In this document: positions 1 through 9,873 of the stretch, one piece after another
How the letters are laid out: each line of letters starts with the position of its first letter
How positions within the stretch are numbered: position 1 is the first letter of the stretch
Source: Actinomycetota bacterium
GTDB taxonomy: Bacteria; Actinomycetota; Actinomycetes; Propionibacteriales; Propionibacteriaceae
Assembly (NCBI GenBank): GCA_020161795.1
Contig: JAIUOR010000015.1
Coordinates: 44,697 to 108,696, forward strand
DNA: 64,000 nucleotides
Reading direction: 5' to 3'
The notes under the pieces: generated by a model
The model's input: the letters and a program-made list of their open reading frames with translations, nothing else
Told to the model about the DNA's origin: nothing
Databases searched by the model: none
Position numbers and translations under genes: made by a program

Positions 1-143
1 TCGCCCACCACGGTCTTGCCCGCGCCGGTCGGCGCCGCAACCAGCACCCCGCGCCCGGCGGCGACATGCTCGCAGCCGGCGACCTGGTAGTCGTCGAGGG
101 CGAAGGGATAACCGGCCCGGAAGGCCGCGAGGGTCTCATCCAC
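1..143 (-). CDS. DEAD/DEAH-box helicase, N-terminal fragment (HelY/Ski2-like), cut by window edge
   Basis: Only the first 47 codons are in the window; the gene runs off the left edge on the reverse strand. Starting at the GTG at 143 the protein has an aromatic/Gln region (YPFALDDYQ, residues 12-20) typical of the Q-motif area, followed by the Walker A motif AAPTGAGKT (residues 36-44) of superfamily 2 helicases. An in-frame TAG at 153-155 excludes a longer upstream start. The spacing of Q-like motif and motif I fits the actinobacterial HelY/Mtr4-like RNA helicases, but other SF2 helicases begin similarly. Helicase is well supported; the HelY assignment is an inference. Confidence 0.7.
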   Translation of the reverse strand, partial: MDETLAAFRAGYPFALDDYQVAGCEHVAAGRGVLVAAPTGAGKTVVG

Positions 144-180
144 GGCCCCAACCTACCGACACCTCCCGTCCGGCCCCCGC

Positions 181-186
181 TAAGGT
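181..186 (+). promoter_or_regulatory. -10 box of a leaderless hisF promoter
   Basis: TAAGGT lies six bases before the ATG at 193, so transcription would start at or next to the start codon. No Shine-Dalgarno sequence precedes hisF. The same geometry recurs at many genes in this window. Confidence 0.55.
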
Positions 187-192
187 GCTGGC

Positions 193-954
193 ATGGCGAT
201 TGCGGTCCGTGTGATTCCCTGCCTGGATGTCGATGGCGGCCGGGTGGTGAAGGGGGTCAACTTCCAGAACCTGCGCGATGCCGGCGATCCGGTCGAACTG
301 GCTGCCCAGTACGGCCAGGAGGGTGCCGACGAGCTGGTCTTCCTCGACATCTCGGCCTCGGCCCAGGAACGCGACACCACCTACGACATCGTCACCCGGA
401 CGGCCGAGACCGTCTTCATCCCGCTGTGCGTCGGCGGGGGAGTACGCGGTGTCGCCGATGTGGACCGGTTGCTGCGGGTCGGGGCCGACAAGGTGGGCAT
501 CAACACCGGTGCGATCGCCCGCCCCGATGCCATCGACGAGATCACCAACCGTTTCGGACGCCAGGTGCTGGTGCTCTCGCTCGACGCCCGCCGGGAGGCC
601 GGCCAGCCCTCCGGCTTCGGCGTGACCACCCACGGCGGCCGTACCTCGGCCGGCCTCGACGCGCTGGCCTGGGTCCGCGAGGCGGTCGACCGCGGCGCCG
701 GTGAGATCCTGCTCAACTCGATGGACGCCGACGGCACCACCGACGGCTTCGACCTCGAGTTGATCACCGCTGTCAAGGACGCGGTGGACGTGCCTGTGAT
801 CGCCTCCGGCGGCGCCGGCACCGCCCAGCACTTCGTCGAGGCGGCCCAGGCCGGGGCCGACGCCGTGCTGGCCGCCAGCGTCTTCCACTACGGCACGCTC
901 ACCATCGCCGAGGTCAAGCGTGCGCTCGCCGACGCCGGCTTCGCCGTACGCTGA
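193..954 (+). CDS. hisF: Imidazole glycerol phosphate synthase, cyclase subunit HisF
   Basis: This 253-residue protein has the full HisF length and a TIM-barrel pattern. The N-terminal [11 protein letters not shown] segment carries the first catalytic Asp (residue 12), and [10 protein letters not shown] carries the second near residue 130. ASGGAG and LAASVFHYG near the C-terminus are the phosphate-binding loops. With HisH it forms the synthase that converts PRFAR to imidazole glycerol phosphate and AICAR in histidine synthesis. HisH is not in the window; the next gene, a HIT protein, starts 5 bp after the stop. The start is the ATG that follows a leaderless -10 box. Confidence 0.97.
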   Translation: MAIAVRVIPCLDVDGGRVVKGVNFQNLRDAGDPVELAAQYGQEGADELVFLDISASAQERDTTYDIVTRTAETVFIPLCVGGGVRGVADVDRLLRVGADKVGINTGAIARPDAIDEITNRFGRQVLVLSLDARREAGQPSGFGVTTHGGRTSAGLDALAWVREAVDRGAGEILLNSMDADGTTDGFDLELITAVKDAVDVPVIASGGAGTAQHFVEAAQAGADAVLAASVFHYGTLTIAEVKRALADAGFAVR

Positions 955-959
955 GCGCC

Positions 960-1358
960 ATGAGCTGCCTGTTCTGCCGGATCGTGGCCGGCGAGATCCC
1001 CGCCCGTCAGGTCTACGCCGACGACTATGCGATCGCCTTCCTCGACATCAACCCGTGGCATCCGGGCCACACCCTGGTGATCCCGCGCCGTCACACCGCC
1101 GACCTGCTGGACGATCCCTCCGCGCTGGCCGAGATCGCGCCGGCCGTGACCGCGACCGCCGCCCTGCTCACCGAGCGTCTCGGGGCGGACGGGCTTAACC
1201 TGCTCAGCAACGCCGGCGAGGTCGCCGGGCAGGAGGTCTTCCACCTGCATCTGCACCTGGTGCCGCGCTACGCGGCCCTCCCCGGGCTGCGGGAACTGAC
1301 CGTCCGCGAACCCGACATCGATCTCGACGAGATCCACCGGAGGCTGACCTCCGGGTGA
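960..1358 (+). CDS. HIT family hydrolase
   Basis: A 132-residue histidine-triad protein. It begins CLFCRIVAGEIPA, the usual HIT start with paired Cys residues. HPGHTLVIPRRH lies in the middle, and the catalytic triad HLHLHLVPRY lies near residues 96-105. HIT proteins hydrolyse nucleoside phosphoramidates or other alpha-phosphate bonds of nucleotides; the substrate here cannot be told. It follows hisF by 5 bp and is probably cotranscribed with it. It converges on the SpoIID-domain gene 27 bp downstream. Confidence 0.92.
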   Translation: MSCLFCRIVAGEIPARQVYADDYAIAFLDINPWHPGHTLVIPRRHTADLLDDPSALAEIAPAVTATAALLTERLGADGLNLLSNAGEVAGQEVFHLHLHLVPRYAALPGLRELTVREPDIDLDEIHRRLTSG

Positions 1359-1385
1359 GATCGGCCCTCGGACGGCCCGGCGCGC

Positions 1386-3008
1386 TCAGCCGAGGCTGAC
1401 CACGCAGTCCTCGGCCTTGGCGGCCTTCGCCGGGCACAGGATCATGCCGGACTCGAAATCGACCCGGGTCGCGGGAACGAAGTCCTCGGCGATGTCCTCG
1501 TCGACGATCTTGGTGGTGAACGCGTACTCATCCTTCTTCGGGAACCCGAGGCCGGACTTCTCCGGCCCGCCGGCCGCCAGGTAGGCGGCGTTGGCCACGG
1601 GGGAGAGGCGGTGGCTGCCGGTCGCCTTCGACCACCACAGCGCACCCTTCTCGAAGGCGGAGTACTGACCGCCGGCGCGAGCCACCTCGGGGGCGGTCGC
1701 CTTGCCGAGCAGGGTGCCCTTGGCGCCGCCGAGATCCTCCCAGCGCTGCTCGTTGGCGCTGAGGGTGGTCGTGCTGCCGCCGATGGTGAACATCGTCTCG
1801 CGCAGCCCCAGCGCGCTCTTGAACGAGGTTCCGGCCACCTTCTGGCTGTCCTTGGAGCCGGTCAGCGTCACCTGGGTCACCCGGCCGCCCCAGAGACCCT
1901 TGCCGTCCCGGGTCAGCGTGATCGACTTCAGCTTGCCGATCTTGGGGTACTTCTTCTCGATGTTCGAGGTCTTGATCTTGGTGTCCTTGATCTGCTTCAT
2001 GGCAGCGTCGTAGGGATCCTTCTGGGCGACGATGTAATCGTTCGGGCCATCCACCGAATAGCCGCCGTTGGAGGAGGAGAACTCCGTCCAGGCGTACTGC
2101 TTCTTGTAGGTGAGCACCTCACCGGTGGTCGCCTTGATCGCCTTGTCGGTGGCCGAGTGCTCGGTCATCGTTCCCTTGTACACCTGGCAGGAGGTCGTAT
2201 TGCAGATGTCGTAGACCTGCTTGCCGCCGAGATTGGCGCGGTAGCGCGCGGCATAGCTGCGCGCGGCCACGGTCTGGGCCTTCAGCGCCTCGGCCTCCCA
2301 GGAGGCCGGCATCTCCGAGGGGACCACCGAGCGTAGGTAGTTCTCCATGCTGACGTGGTTGATCGTCCGGGCGCCCTTCTCGTGGAAGCCGAGCGCGAGC
2401 GAGCCACGGTAGGTGCGGTTGCCGCTGGCGAGGTAGAGCCTCACCTTGCCCGACTCCGGGTTCTCGAAGGCCCACTGCCGCTTGGGGTCGAGCTTGAGCT
2501 TCTTGCTCGTGTACTTGACGTACTTGCCCTTGGCGTTGCGGTAGTACAGGACGGTCTTGCTGCCGGAACGCGAGAGCCGCCACTTGCTGTACTTCTTGCC
2601 CGCGGCAGCGGGCAGGGTGAAGGTCGTGCCCTTGCTGTCGCGCACCCGCAGGCCCTTCGCGGCGTAGACGTGCACCTTCTTGTCGGTGTCTGCGGTGATC
2701 CAGACCCGGATGGTGTCGTTCTTCTTCAGCGTCTCCAGCTTGGTGCCGGGGTAGTAGAACTTCAGGATCTCGGTGTGCTTCTTGCCCTGCTTGGCCGCAC
2801 CCTGGGCGCCGTACTGCGACATCCCGCGGCCATGGCCCCACCCCGCGGTGGTGATGGTGAGGGTGCCGCTCGAGGCGGCGATCTTCTCCGGCGCTGCGGC
2901 TGCCGGGCTGGCGGCGACCACGGCGCCACCCAGCACCAGAGCGGCGCTGGCGAGTCCGGCCAGGCTGTGCCGGAGCGCCGGGCGCACGGCGGCAAGCGTC
3001 TGAGCCAT
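1386..3008 (-). CDS. Secreted SpoIID/LytB-domain protein with LGFP-type C-terminal repeats
   Basis: The 540-residue protein starts at the ATG at 3008, preceded by AGGGGAAG. A Sec signal peptide ends near SPAAAAPEKI. The sequence GWGHGRGMSQYGA and the later block ENYLRSVVPSEMPASWEAEALKAQ... (quoted only in part) with AARSYA are hallmarks of SpoIID/LytB amidase-enhancer domains, which act on denuded glycan strands of peptidoglycan. The last 100 residues contain LGFP-like repeats (GGPEKSGLGFP), a cell-wall binding module seen in actinobacterial envelope proteins. The middle is lysine-rich. It is probably a secreted wall-remodelling or wall-binding factor. There is no sporulation context, so its exact role is open. 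Confidence 0.88.
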   Translation of the reverse strand: MAQTLAAVRPALRHSLAGLASAALVLGGAVVAASPAAAAPEKIAASSGTLTITTAGWGHGRGMSQYGAQGAAKQGKKHTEILKFYYPGTKLETLKKNDTIRVWITADTDKKVHVYAAKGLRVRDSKGTTFTLPAAAGKKYSKWRLSRSGSKTVLYYRNAKGKYVKYTSKKLKLDPKRQWAFENPESGKVRLYLASGNRTYRGSLALGFHEKGARTINHVSMENYLRSVVPSEMPASWEAEALKAQTVAARSYAARYRANLGGKQVYDICNTTSCQVYKGTMTEHSATDKAIKATTGEVLTYKKQYAWTEFSSSNGGYSVDGPNDYIVAQKDPYDAAMKQIKDTKIKTSNIEKKYPKIGKLKSITLTRDGKGLWGGRVTQVTLTGSKDSQKVAGTSFKSALGLRETMFTIGGSTTTLSANEQRWEDLGGAKGTLLGKATAPEVARAGGQYSAFEKGALWWSKATGSHRLSPVANAAYLAAGGPEKSGLGFPKKDEYAFTTKIVDEDIAEDFVPATRVDFESGMILCPAKAAKAEDCVVSLG

Positions 3009-3147
3009 CGTTCTTCCCCTAACTATGGACGACCACCACATCGTCGGAAACAGAGGTGGCTGAGGACAACCTGAGAGCTGGGAAGTCGAAGGTGGAGGTT
3101 GAGCGTTGCCGCGGATTGCTCAGCATGCGAGAGGATCAATCCACGGG

Positions 3148-3178
3148 TTGACACGATGACACCGGGAAATGCGATACT
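3148..3178 (+). promoter_or_regulatory. Putative ilvBNC promoter
   Basis: A perfect TTGACA -35 box (3148-3153) is followed after 19 bp by GATACT (3173-3178). The predicted transcription start, about 7 nt downstream, falls on the GTG of the proposed leader peptide at 3185, so the leader would be translated from a leaderless transcript. The 19-bp spacing is longer than optimal. Confidence 0.55.
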
Positions 3179-3184
3179 CACCTC

Positions 3185-3226
3185 GTGCGTCATTTCGCTC
3201 TCGTACTTTGCTCGCGTGTCGCTTGA
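3185..3226 (+). CDS. ilvB leader peptide (13 codons)
   Basis: A GTG-started, TGA-stopped frame encodes MRHFALVLCSRVA. It holds Leu-Val-Leu in a row and a second Val near the end, using CTC, GTA and CTT; GTA and CTT are scarce in the neighbouring genes. It resembles, from memory, the short Streptomyces ilvB leader peptides with a central LVL and C-terminal RV. It lies just upstream of a terminator-like hairpin and 86 nt before ilvB. This is the expected layout for ribosome-mediated attenuation by branched-chain aminoacyl-tRNA supply. It is too short to prove from sequence alone. Confidence 0.6.
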   Translation: MRHFALVLCSRVA

Positions 3227-3247
3227 GTCAAACTCAGCCGGCACGCT

Positions 3248-3278
3248 CCCTCGTCTGCATCCGCAGCGGGGGTTTTTT
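3248..3278 (+). terminator. Attenuator terminator upstream of ilvB
   Basis: CCCTCG-T-CTGC, loop ATCC, GCAG-CGGGGG forms a 10-bp GC-rich stem with a single bulged T and one G-U pair, followed directly by six T residues (3273-3278). It sits between the leader peptide and ilvB rather than at the end of a gene, so it most likely acts as a conditional terminator. Confidence 0.7.
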
Positions 3279-3311
3279 GTTGCAGTCGAACACTAGAAAG
3301 GTTGACCGAGG

Positions 3312-5081
3312 ATGACCCAGCTCGATACCCCGCCTCCGGCGGTCGATGCGCCCAAGACGCTGACCGGAGCCCAGGCTCTGGTCGAGTCGCTGGAGAGGGT
3401 CGGCGTAGAGGTCGTCTTCGGAATTCCGGGTGGCGCGATCCTGCCGGCCTACGATCCGCTGTTCGACTCCAAGCTGATCCGGCACATCCTGGTGCGCCAC
3501 GAACAGGGCGCCGGGCACGCGGCCGAGGGCTACGCGATGGTGACCGGCAAGGTCGGCGTCTGCATGGCGACCTCCGGCCCGGGCGCCACCAACCTGGTCA
3601 CCGCGATCGCCGACGCCTACATGGATTCGGTGCCGATGGTCGCCATCACCGGCCAGGTCGGGTCGTCGTTCATCGGGACGGACGCCTTCCAGGAGGCCGA
3701 CATCCGCGGCATCACCTTCCCGATCACCAAGCACAGCTTCCTGATCACGAAGGCCGAGGACATCCCGCACGCCATCGCGGCCGCCTTCCACATCGCGGCG
3801 ACCGGCCGGCCCGGCCCGGTGCTGGTCGACATCGCCAAGGACGCGCTGGCCACCCAGGCACCGTTCGTCTGGCCGGAGTCGCTGCAGCTGCCCGGCTACC
3901 GTCCCACCACCAAGCCGCACGTCAAGCAGTTGCGGGAGGCCGCCCGGCTGATCGCGGCGGCGGAGCGTCCGGTGTTCTACGTGGGCGGTGGCGCGGTCAA
4001 GGCCGGAGCCCACGCTCAGCTGGCCGAACTGGTCAAGATCACCGGGATCCCGGTCGTCACCACGCTGATGGCGCGCGGGGCGTTCCCCGACAGCCACGAG
4101 CTGCACATGGGGATGCCCGGCATGCACGGCACCGTGTCCGCGGTCGGCGCCCTGCAGCGCGCCGACCTGCTGATCACCCTGGGCGCCCGGTTCGACGACC
4201 GGGTGACCGGCAAGCTGTCGACCTTCGCCCCCGAGGCCAAGGTGATCCACGCCGACATCGATCCCGCCGAGATCGGGAAGAACCGGACGGCCGACGTGCC
4301 GATCGTGGGCGATCTGCGCGTCGTCATCGACGAGCTGAACACGTTGTTGCGCGGCGACGATCTGCCCGACTACGGCCCGTGGGTGCGCTACCTGACCGGG
4401 CTGAAGACCAAGTACGCCCCCGATCTCGACCCGATCGAGGAGGGGCTGCTCAGCCCCGAGTACGTCATCAAGCGGCTGGGCGAGATCGTCGGACCGGAGG
4501 CCTACTACGCCGCGGGCGTCGGCCAGCACCAGATGTGGGCCGCCCACCTGCTGCCGCACGAGCGTCCGGGCCACTGGCTGAACTCCGGCGGCGCGGGGAC
4601 GATGGGCTACTGCGTCCCGGCGGCCATGGGTGCGCAGGTCGGGCAGCCGGATGCGGTGGTCTGGGGGATCGACGGCGACGGCTGCTTCCAGATGACCAAC
4701 CAGGAACTGGTCACCTGCGCGCTGGAGGGCATCCCGATCAAGATCGCGGTGATGAACAACCAGAGCCTCGGCATGGTGCGGCAGTGGCAGACCCTGTTCT
4801 ACGGGGAGCGCTACTCCAACACCGACCTGAAGTCGTTGCGGGTGCCGGACTTCCCGAAGCTGGCCGAGGCGATGGGCGCGGTCGGGCTGCGGGCCGAGAC
4901 CCCGGAGGACGTCGACCGCGTCATCAACGAGGCGATGGCCATCAACGACCGCCCGGTCGTGGTGGAGTTCGTGGTGCACAAGGACGCCATGGTGTGGCCG
5001 ATGGTCGCGGCCGGCACCAGCAATGACGACATCAAGATCGCGAAGGACCTGGCCCCGGCCTGGGAAGAGGAGGAGCTGTGA
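3312..5081 (+). CDS. ilvB: Acetolactate synthase, large catalytic subunit
   Basis: This 589-residue ThDP enzyme condenses pyruvate with pyruvate or 2-ketobutyrate, the first common step to valine, leucine and isoleucine. The ThDP-activating glutamate lies in [14 protein letters not shown] near residue 60. The central domain has [10 protein letters not shown]. The ThDP/Mg motif runs from GDGCFQM to [12 protein letters not shown], which is typical of acetohydroxyacid synthases. Length matches the family. The start at 3312 follows a weak AAGG. It is translationally coupled to ilvN (GTGA overlap at 5078-5081) and lies downstream of an apparent attenuator. Confidence 0.97.
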   Translation: MTQLDTPPPAVDAPKTLTGAQALVESLERVGVEVVFGIPGGAILPAYDPLFDSKLIRHILVRHEQGAGHAAEGYAMVTGKVGVCMATSGPGATNLVTAIADAYMDSVPMVAITGQVGSSFIGTDAFQEADIRGITFPITKHSFLITKAEDIPHAIAAAFHIAATGRPGPVLVDIAKDALATQAPFVWPESLQLPGYRPTTKPHVKQLREAARLIAAAERPVFYVGGGAVKAGAHAQLAELVKITGIPVVTTLMARGAFPDSHELHMGMPGMHGTVSAVGALQRADLLITLGARFDDRVTGKLSTFAPEAKVIHADIDPAEIGKNRTADVPIVGDLRVVIDELNTLLRGDDLPDYGPWVRYLTGLKTKYAPDLDPIEEGLLSPEYVIKRLGEIVGPEAYYAAGVGQHQMWAAHLLPHERPGHWLNSGGAGTMGYCVPAAMGAQVGQPDAVVWGIDGDGCFQMTNQELVTCALEGIPIKIAVMNNQSLGMVRQWQTLFYGERYSNTDLKSLRVPDFPKLAEAMGAVGLRAETPEDVDRVINEAMAINDRPVVVEFVVHKDAMVWPMVAAGTSNDDIKIAKDLAPAWEEEEL

Positions 5082-5608
5082 ACACCCACACGCTGAGCGT
5101 GCTGGTCGAGAACAAGCCAGGCGTCCTGGCCCGGATCGCCGGGCTGTTCGCTCGCCGCGGCTACAACATCGAGTCGCTGGCGGTCGGGCCCACCGAACGT
5201 CCCGACATCTCGCGGATCACCCTGCAGGTGACGGTGGCGACCCCGCAGATCCTGGAGCAGATCGTCAAGCAGCTCAACAAGCTGGTCGAGGTGCTGAAGA
5301 TCCTCGAGCTGACCGATGCCGATTCGGTGCAGCGCGAACTCGTCCTGATCAAGGTGAAGGCCGATCCGGCCACCCGCTCGCAGATCATCGAGATCGTGCA
5401 GCTGTTCCGCGGCAAGACCGTCGACGTCCACCGCGACTCGATGACCATCGAGGCCACCGGCTCGCCCGACAAGCTGGATGCCCTGCTGGAGATGCTGGCT
5501 CCCTACGGCATCCGCGAGCTGGTCCAGTCCGGCCTGGTCGCGCTCGGACGCGGCAGCCGCTCGCTCACCGAGCGTGCCAAGATCAAGACACGCACCGACA
5601 ATCACTGA
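5078..5608 (+). CDS. ilvN: Acetolactate synthase, small regulatory subunit
   Basis: The 176-residue protein has an N-terminal ACT domain, starting [26 protein letters not shown], that binds valine for feedback control, and a C-terminal ALS_ss_C domain (residues about 85-160). It activates IlvB and gives valine sensitivity. The GTG start overlaps the ilvB stop by 4 nt, so the two subunits should be made in step. ilvC follows after 34 bp. Confidence 0.97.
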   Translation: MNTHTLSVLVENKPGVLARIAGLFARRGYNIESLAVGPTERPDISRITLQVTVATPQILEQIVKQLNKLVEVLKILELTDADSVQRELVLIKVKADPATRSQIIEIVQLFRGKTVDVHRDSMTIEATGSPDKLDALLEMLAPYGIRELVQSGLVALGRGSRSLTERAKIKTRTDNH

Positions 5609-5624
5609 AGCCCGCCACACCTAG

Positions 5625-6671
<1,047 letters not shown>

Positions 6672-6678
6672 TCCTTCT

Positions 6679-6730
6679 ACACAAGGTGTGGCTGAAGCTC
6701 GGACGACGAGCGTTCGGTCACACCTTGTGT
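6679..6730. terminator. Inverted repeat after ilvC, candidate terminator
   Basis: ACACAAGGTGTG (6679-6690) and its exact reverse complement (6719-6730) flank a 28-nt interior that itself contains GCTCG/CGAGC arms. It begins 8 nt after the ilvC stop. There is no clear T-run, so termination is likely but not certain; a protein-binding site is possible. Confidence 0.45.
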
Positions 6731-6803
6731 GGTTTCGGGGCGGGGTTCTCCACGCCGTCGCCCCTGGGCGTGCGGTGGACCTGCCTCGGTTAGGCTGACC
6801 AGC

Positions 6804-7349
6804 ATGTCGCAGCCGCCTGAGGAAACGCCCCGTTGGCAGACCTACCCCGGCGACGTCGCTCCGGGTCCGTCGCCGGAAGGTCTTCCGGTGCCGGCTGTGC
6901 CGCCAGCAGCGACGGGACCGGCAGGGATCGGACGCCCGGGGTACGCACCGCACGATCCGCTGGTGATCAGTGCCGGGGGAAGCGGGATCAAGAAGGAGGG
7001 GGTCTGGACGGTTCCGCCCTACCTCGCACTGCACGGCGACTTCGGCAGCGTCCGGGTCGACTTCCGGCGCGCCGAGGTGACCTCCCAGGTGATCTGGGTG
7101 CAGGTCTCCGGTGGAGCGGGATCGATCCTCATGATCCTCCCGGAGGGGTGGGCGGCTCAGCTGGATCGGCTCGGTGCCGGGTGGGGAAGCCGCAAGTCGG
7201 TCGTCGCCGAGGAACCTGTTGGCAGCAACCCGGTACTGATCCTCTCCGGCTCGGCCGGGATGGGCTCGATCCAGGTGCGCTACCCCAACAAGCGGGATGA
7301 ACGTCGGCTGCGCAAGCAGCTGGCCAAGGAACAGAAGCACCTGCGGTGA
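6804..7349 (+). CDS. LiaF/DUF1707-type hypothetical protein
   Basis: A 181-residue protein starting at the ATG seven bases after TAGGCT (6791-6796), a leaderless arrangement. The first 45 residues are Pro-rich and likely disordered. The rest looks like a short beta-rich domain with alternating hydrophobic strands (LALHGDFGSVRVDFRRAEV, then GSILMILPEGWAAQLD and GSIQVRYP), resembling the C-terminal beta-roll of LiaF-like/DUF1707 proteins. It ends with a charged tail (KRDERRLRKQLAKEQK). It has no membrane segment or catalytic motif that I recognise. The P-type ATPase gene starts 34 bp later on the same strand. The fold comparison is tentative. Confidence 0.65.
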   Translation: MSQPPEETPRWQTYPGDVAPGPSPEGLPVPAVPPAATGPAGIGRPGYAPHDPLVISAGGSGIKKEGVWTVPPYLALHGDFGSVRVDFRRAEVTSQVIWVQVSGGAGSILMILPEGWAAQLDRLGAGWGSRKSVVAEEPVGSNPVLILSGSAGMGSIQVRYPNKRDERRLRKQLAKEQKHLR

Positions 7350-7383
7350 ACCCGTTTCTTGGGTGATGTGGCAGGCTTGCCCG

Positions 7384-9780
7384 GTGACCGTCGAGACCCA
7401 GCCCAACCCGGGCCTGACCGCCGCCGAGGTCGAACAGCGGATCCGCGCCGGCCAGGTGAACACCCAGCCGCCGCGCTCGGGTCGCTCCACCTGGGACATC
7501 GTCCGGGCCAACGTCTTCACCCGGATCAACTTCCTGCTGATGGTGCTGTTCGTCCTGGTGATGACCACCGGTCAGATCCAGAACGCGCTGTTCGGCTTCC
7601 TGATCATCATCAACTCGGCGATCGGCATGGTCCAGGAGTTGCGCGCCAAGAAGACCCTGGACAACCTGGCCGTGGTCGGCGAGGGAAAGCCGCGGGTGCG
7701 CCGCGACGGCGTGGTCACCGAGGTGATCCGCGACGACATCGTGCTGGACGACCTGATCGAGATCGGCCCCGGCGACCAGATCGTGGTGGACGGCGATGTC
7801 ATCGAGGCCTCCTACCTGGAGGTTGACGAGTCGCTGCTGACCGGCGAATCCGACCCGATGGAGAAGAACCCGGGCGACCAGGTGATGTCCGGCAGCTTCG
7901 TGGTGGCCGGTGTCGGCACCTTCCGCGCGACCCGGGTCGGCAGCGATTCCTACGCCGCCCAGCTGACCGCGGAGGCCAGCAAGTTCTCCCTTGTGAAGTC
8001 GGAGTTGCAGCAGGGAATCAACAAGATCCTGCGGCTGATCACCTGGCTGCTGATCCCGGTCGGGATCGCCACGATCTGGGTGCAGTGGAACCAGCACGAG
8101 GAATGGCAGGAGAAGGTGCTGGCCACCGCCGGCGCGCTGGTGCCGATGGTGCCCGAGGGCCTGGTGCTGCTGACCGCGCTGGCCTTCGCGGTGGGCGTGG
8201 TGCGGCTGGCCCGGGAGAACGTGCTGGTGCAGGAGCTACCGGCCATCGAGGGCCTGGCCCGGGTGGACGTGGTCTGCGCCGACAAGACGGGGACGCTGAC
8301 CGAGAACGGCATGAAGTTCGGCGAGCTCGAGCCGGTGGACGATACGACGGCGGATCGGCTTCGCGCGGTGGTCGCCCAGCTCGCCGCCGCCGACCCGCGT
8401 CCGAACGCCTCCATCCAGGCGCTGGCCGCCGAGATGCCGCTGAGCGGCCCGGCCTGGTCGGTGACCGGCCTGGCGCCGTTCACCTCGGCCAAGAAGTGGT
8501 CGGGGGTGTCTTTCGACGGCGAGGGCGACTGGGTGATCGGCGCGCCGGACGTGCTGGCCGGCGGCAGCGACGCGGCTGCCCGCGCCGAGGAGATCGGCGC
8601 GAGCGGACGCCGGGTGCTGCTGCTGGGCCGCAGCGAGGTACCGGTGGACGACCCCGCGGCGCCCGGGAAGGTGACACCGGTCGCCCTGCTCGTGCTGGAG
8701 CAGAAGGTCCGTCCGGAGGCCCGCGACACTCTGGCCTACTTCGCCGACCAGGACGTGACCGTCAAGGTGATCTCCGGCGACAACGCGGTCAGCGTCGGTG
8801 CGGTGACCCGATCGCTGGGAGTGGATGGCGACCAGGTGATGGACGCCCGCAAGCTGCCCACCGACGAAACCGCCTTCGCCGACGAAGTGGCCGGCCACAA
8901 TGTCTTCGGCCGGGTCACCCCGCAGCAGAAGCGGCAGATGGTGAGCGCGTTGCAGTCCCGCGGGCACACCGTGGCGATGACCGGCGACGGCGTGAACGAC
9001 GTGCTGGCGATCAAGGATTCCGACCTCGGCGTCGCGATGGGCACCGGTGCCGCGGCCACCCGCTCGGTGGCCCAGCTGGTGCTGCTGGACGACTCCTTCG
9101 CCACCCTGCCGCACGTGGTGGCCGAGGGCCGCCGGGTTATCGGCAACATCGAGCGGGTGGCCAACTTCTTCCTCACCAAGACCCTGTACTCGGTGGCCTT
9201 CGCGCTGCTGGTGGCGGCCTGGCGGCTGCCCTTCCCGTTCGTCCCGATCCACATCTCGGTGGTCGGTTGGTTCACCATCGGCATCCCGGCCTCGATCCTG
9301 GCGCTGGCGCCGAACGCCGCGCGTGCCCGTACCGGCTTCCTGCAACGGGTGATGCGCTTCGGGATCCCGGCCGCGATCGTGATCTCGGTGACCACCTTCA
9401 TCAGCTATCTGCTCATCCTGCCGCTGTCGGACGGCCGGGTGACCAACCAGGTCTCCACCGCGCTGCTCGTCACCCTGCTGTGCGGCGGCGCCTGGGTGAT
9501 GATCACCATCAGCCGCCCCTACGAGTGGTGGAAGATCCTCATGATCGTCGGCTGCATCGGGGCGACCATCGCGGTCTTCCTGGTGCCGCTGGAGCTGAAC
9601 GTGGGCACCCTGCACCTGCAACTGCAGGAGGTCTTCTACATCGACACCGGCAATCCGGCCATGATGAGCACCGGCTTCCTGCTGGGCGGCATCGCGATCG
9701 TGCTGGTCGAGGTCGTCTGGTGGGTCGCCGGCCACGTCACCCACGGCGAGCGCCGCCGGCTATGGTCCTCCGGCAAGTAG
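7384..9780 (+). CDS. P-type cation-transporting ATPase, CtpE-like
   Basis: A 798-residue P-type ATPase. It has the actuator motif LLTGES, the phosphorylation motif DKTGTLTENG (Asp about residue 300), and GDGVNDVLAIKDSDLGVAMG in the P domain. About ten membrane segments are visible. The M4 sequence is VPMVPEGLVLL, with PEG as in cation pumps. The overall pattern resembles mycobacterial CtpE, which takes part in calcium uptake; ion specificity here is inferred. The GTG at 7384 gives VTVETQPNPG and follows CAGGCT by six bases; an in-frame ATG at 7366 is the alternative. It converges on leuB across a large palindrome. Confidence 0.9.
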   Translation: MTVETQPNPGLTAAEVEQRIRAGQVNTQPPRSGRSTWDIVRANVFTRINFLLMVLFVLVMTTGQIQNALFGFLIIINSAIGMVQELRAKKTLDNLAVVGEGKPRVRRDGVVTEVIRDDIVLDDLIEIGPGDQIVVDGDVIEASYLEVDESLLTGESDPMEKNPGDQVMSGSFVVAGVGTFRATRVGSDSYAAQLTAEASKFSLVKSELQQGINKILRLITWLLIPVGIATIWVQWNQHEEWQEKVLATAGALVPMVPEGLVLLTALAFAVGVVRLARENVLVQELPAIEGLARVDVVCADKTGTLTENGMKFGELEPVDDTTADRLRAVVAQLAAADPRPNASIQALAAEMPLSGPAWSVTGLAPFTSAKKWSGVSFDGEGDWVIGAPDVLAGGSDAAARAEEIGASGRRVLLLGRSEVPVDDPAAPGKVTPVALLVLEQKVRPEARDTLAYFADQDVTVKVISGDNAVSVGAVTRSLGVDGDQVMDARKLPTDETAFADEVAGHNVFGRVTPQQKRQMVSALQSRGHTVAMTGDGVNDVLAIKDSDLGVAMGTGAAATRSVAQLVLLDDSFATLPHVVAEGRRVIGNIERVANFFLTKTLYSVAFALLVAAWRLPFPFVPIHISVVGWFTIGIPASILALAPNAARARTGFLQRVMRFGIPAAIVISVTTFISYLLILPLSDGRVTNQVSTALLVTLLCGGAWVMITISRPYEWWKILMIVGCIGATIAVFLVPLELNVGTLHLQLQEVFYIDTGNPAMMSTGFLLGGIAIVLVEVVWWVAGHVTHGERRRLWSSGK

Positions 9781-9797
9781 CTCTCACCGTGACCGGT

Positions 9798-9868
9798 GCA
9801 CTTTCTGCCACATAGTCGCCCCGCGCGGCAGATCTGCCGCGGTGATGCGACCATGTGGCAATTAGTGC
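9798..9868. repeat. 71-bp nested palindrome between ctpE-like gene and leuB
   Basis: An imperfect 22-bp outer inverted repeat (9798-9819 versus 9847-9868, 18 of 22 matching) encloses a perfect 18-bp palindrome, CGCGGCAGATCTGCCGCG (9824-9841). It fills the space between two convergent genes and probably acts as a bidirectional terminator. Its size and nesting also recall a small palindromic repeat unit. Confidence 0.7.
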
Positions 9869-9873
9869 CCGCG

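Noticed and set aside
3234..4979. Long open frame antisense to ilvB
   Set aside because: It is a by-product of high GC in the opposite strand of a strongly conserved gene. It has no protein-like pattern, start signal or homology. The same applies to long frames antisense to cimA, ctpE-like, crtI and the oxidoreductase genes.
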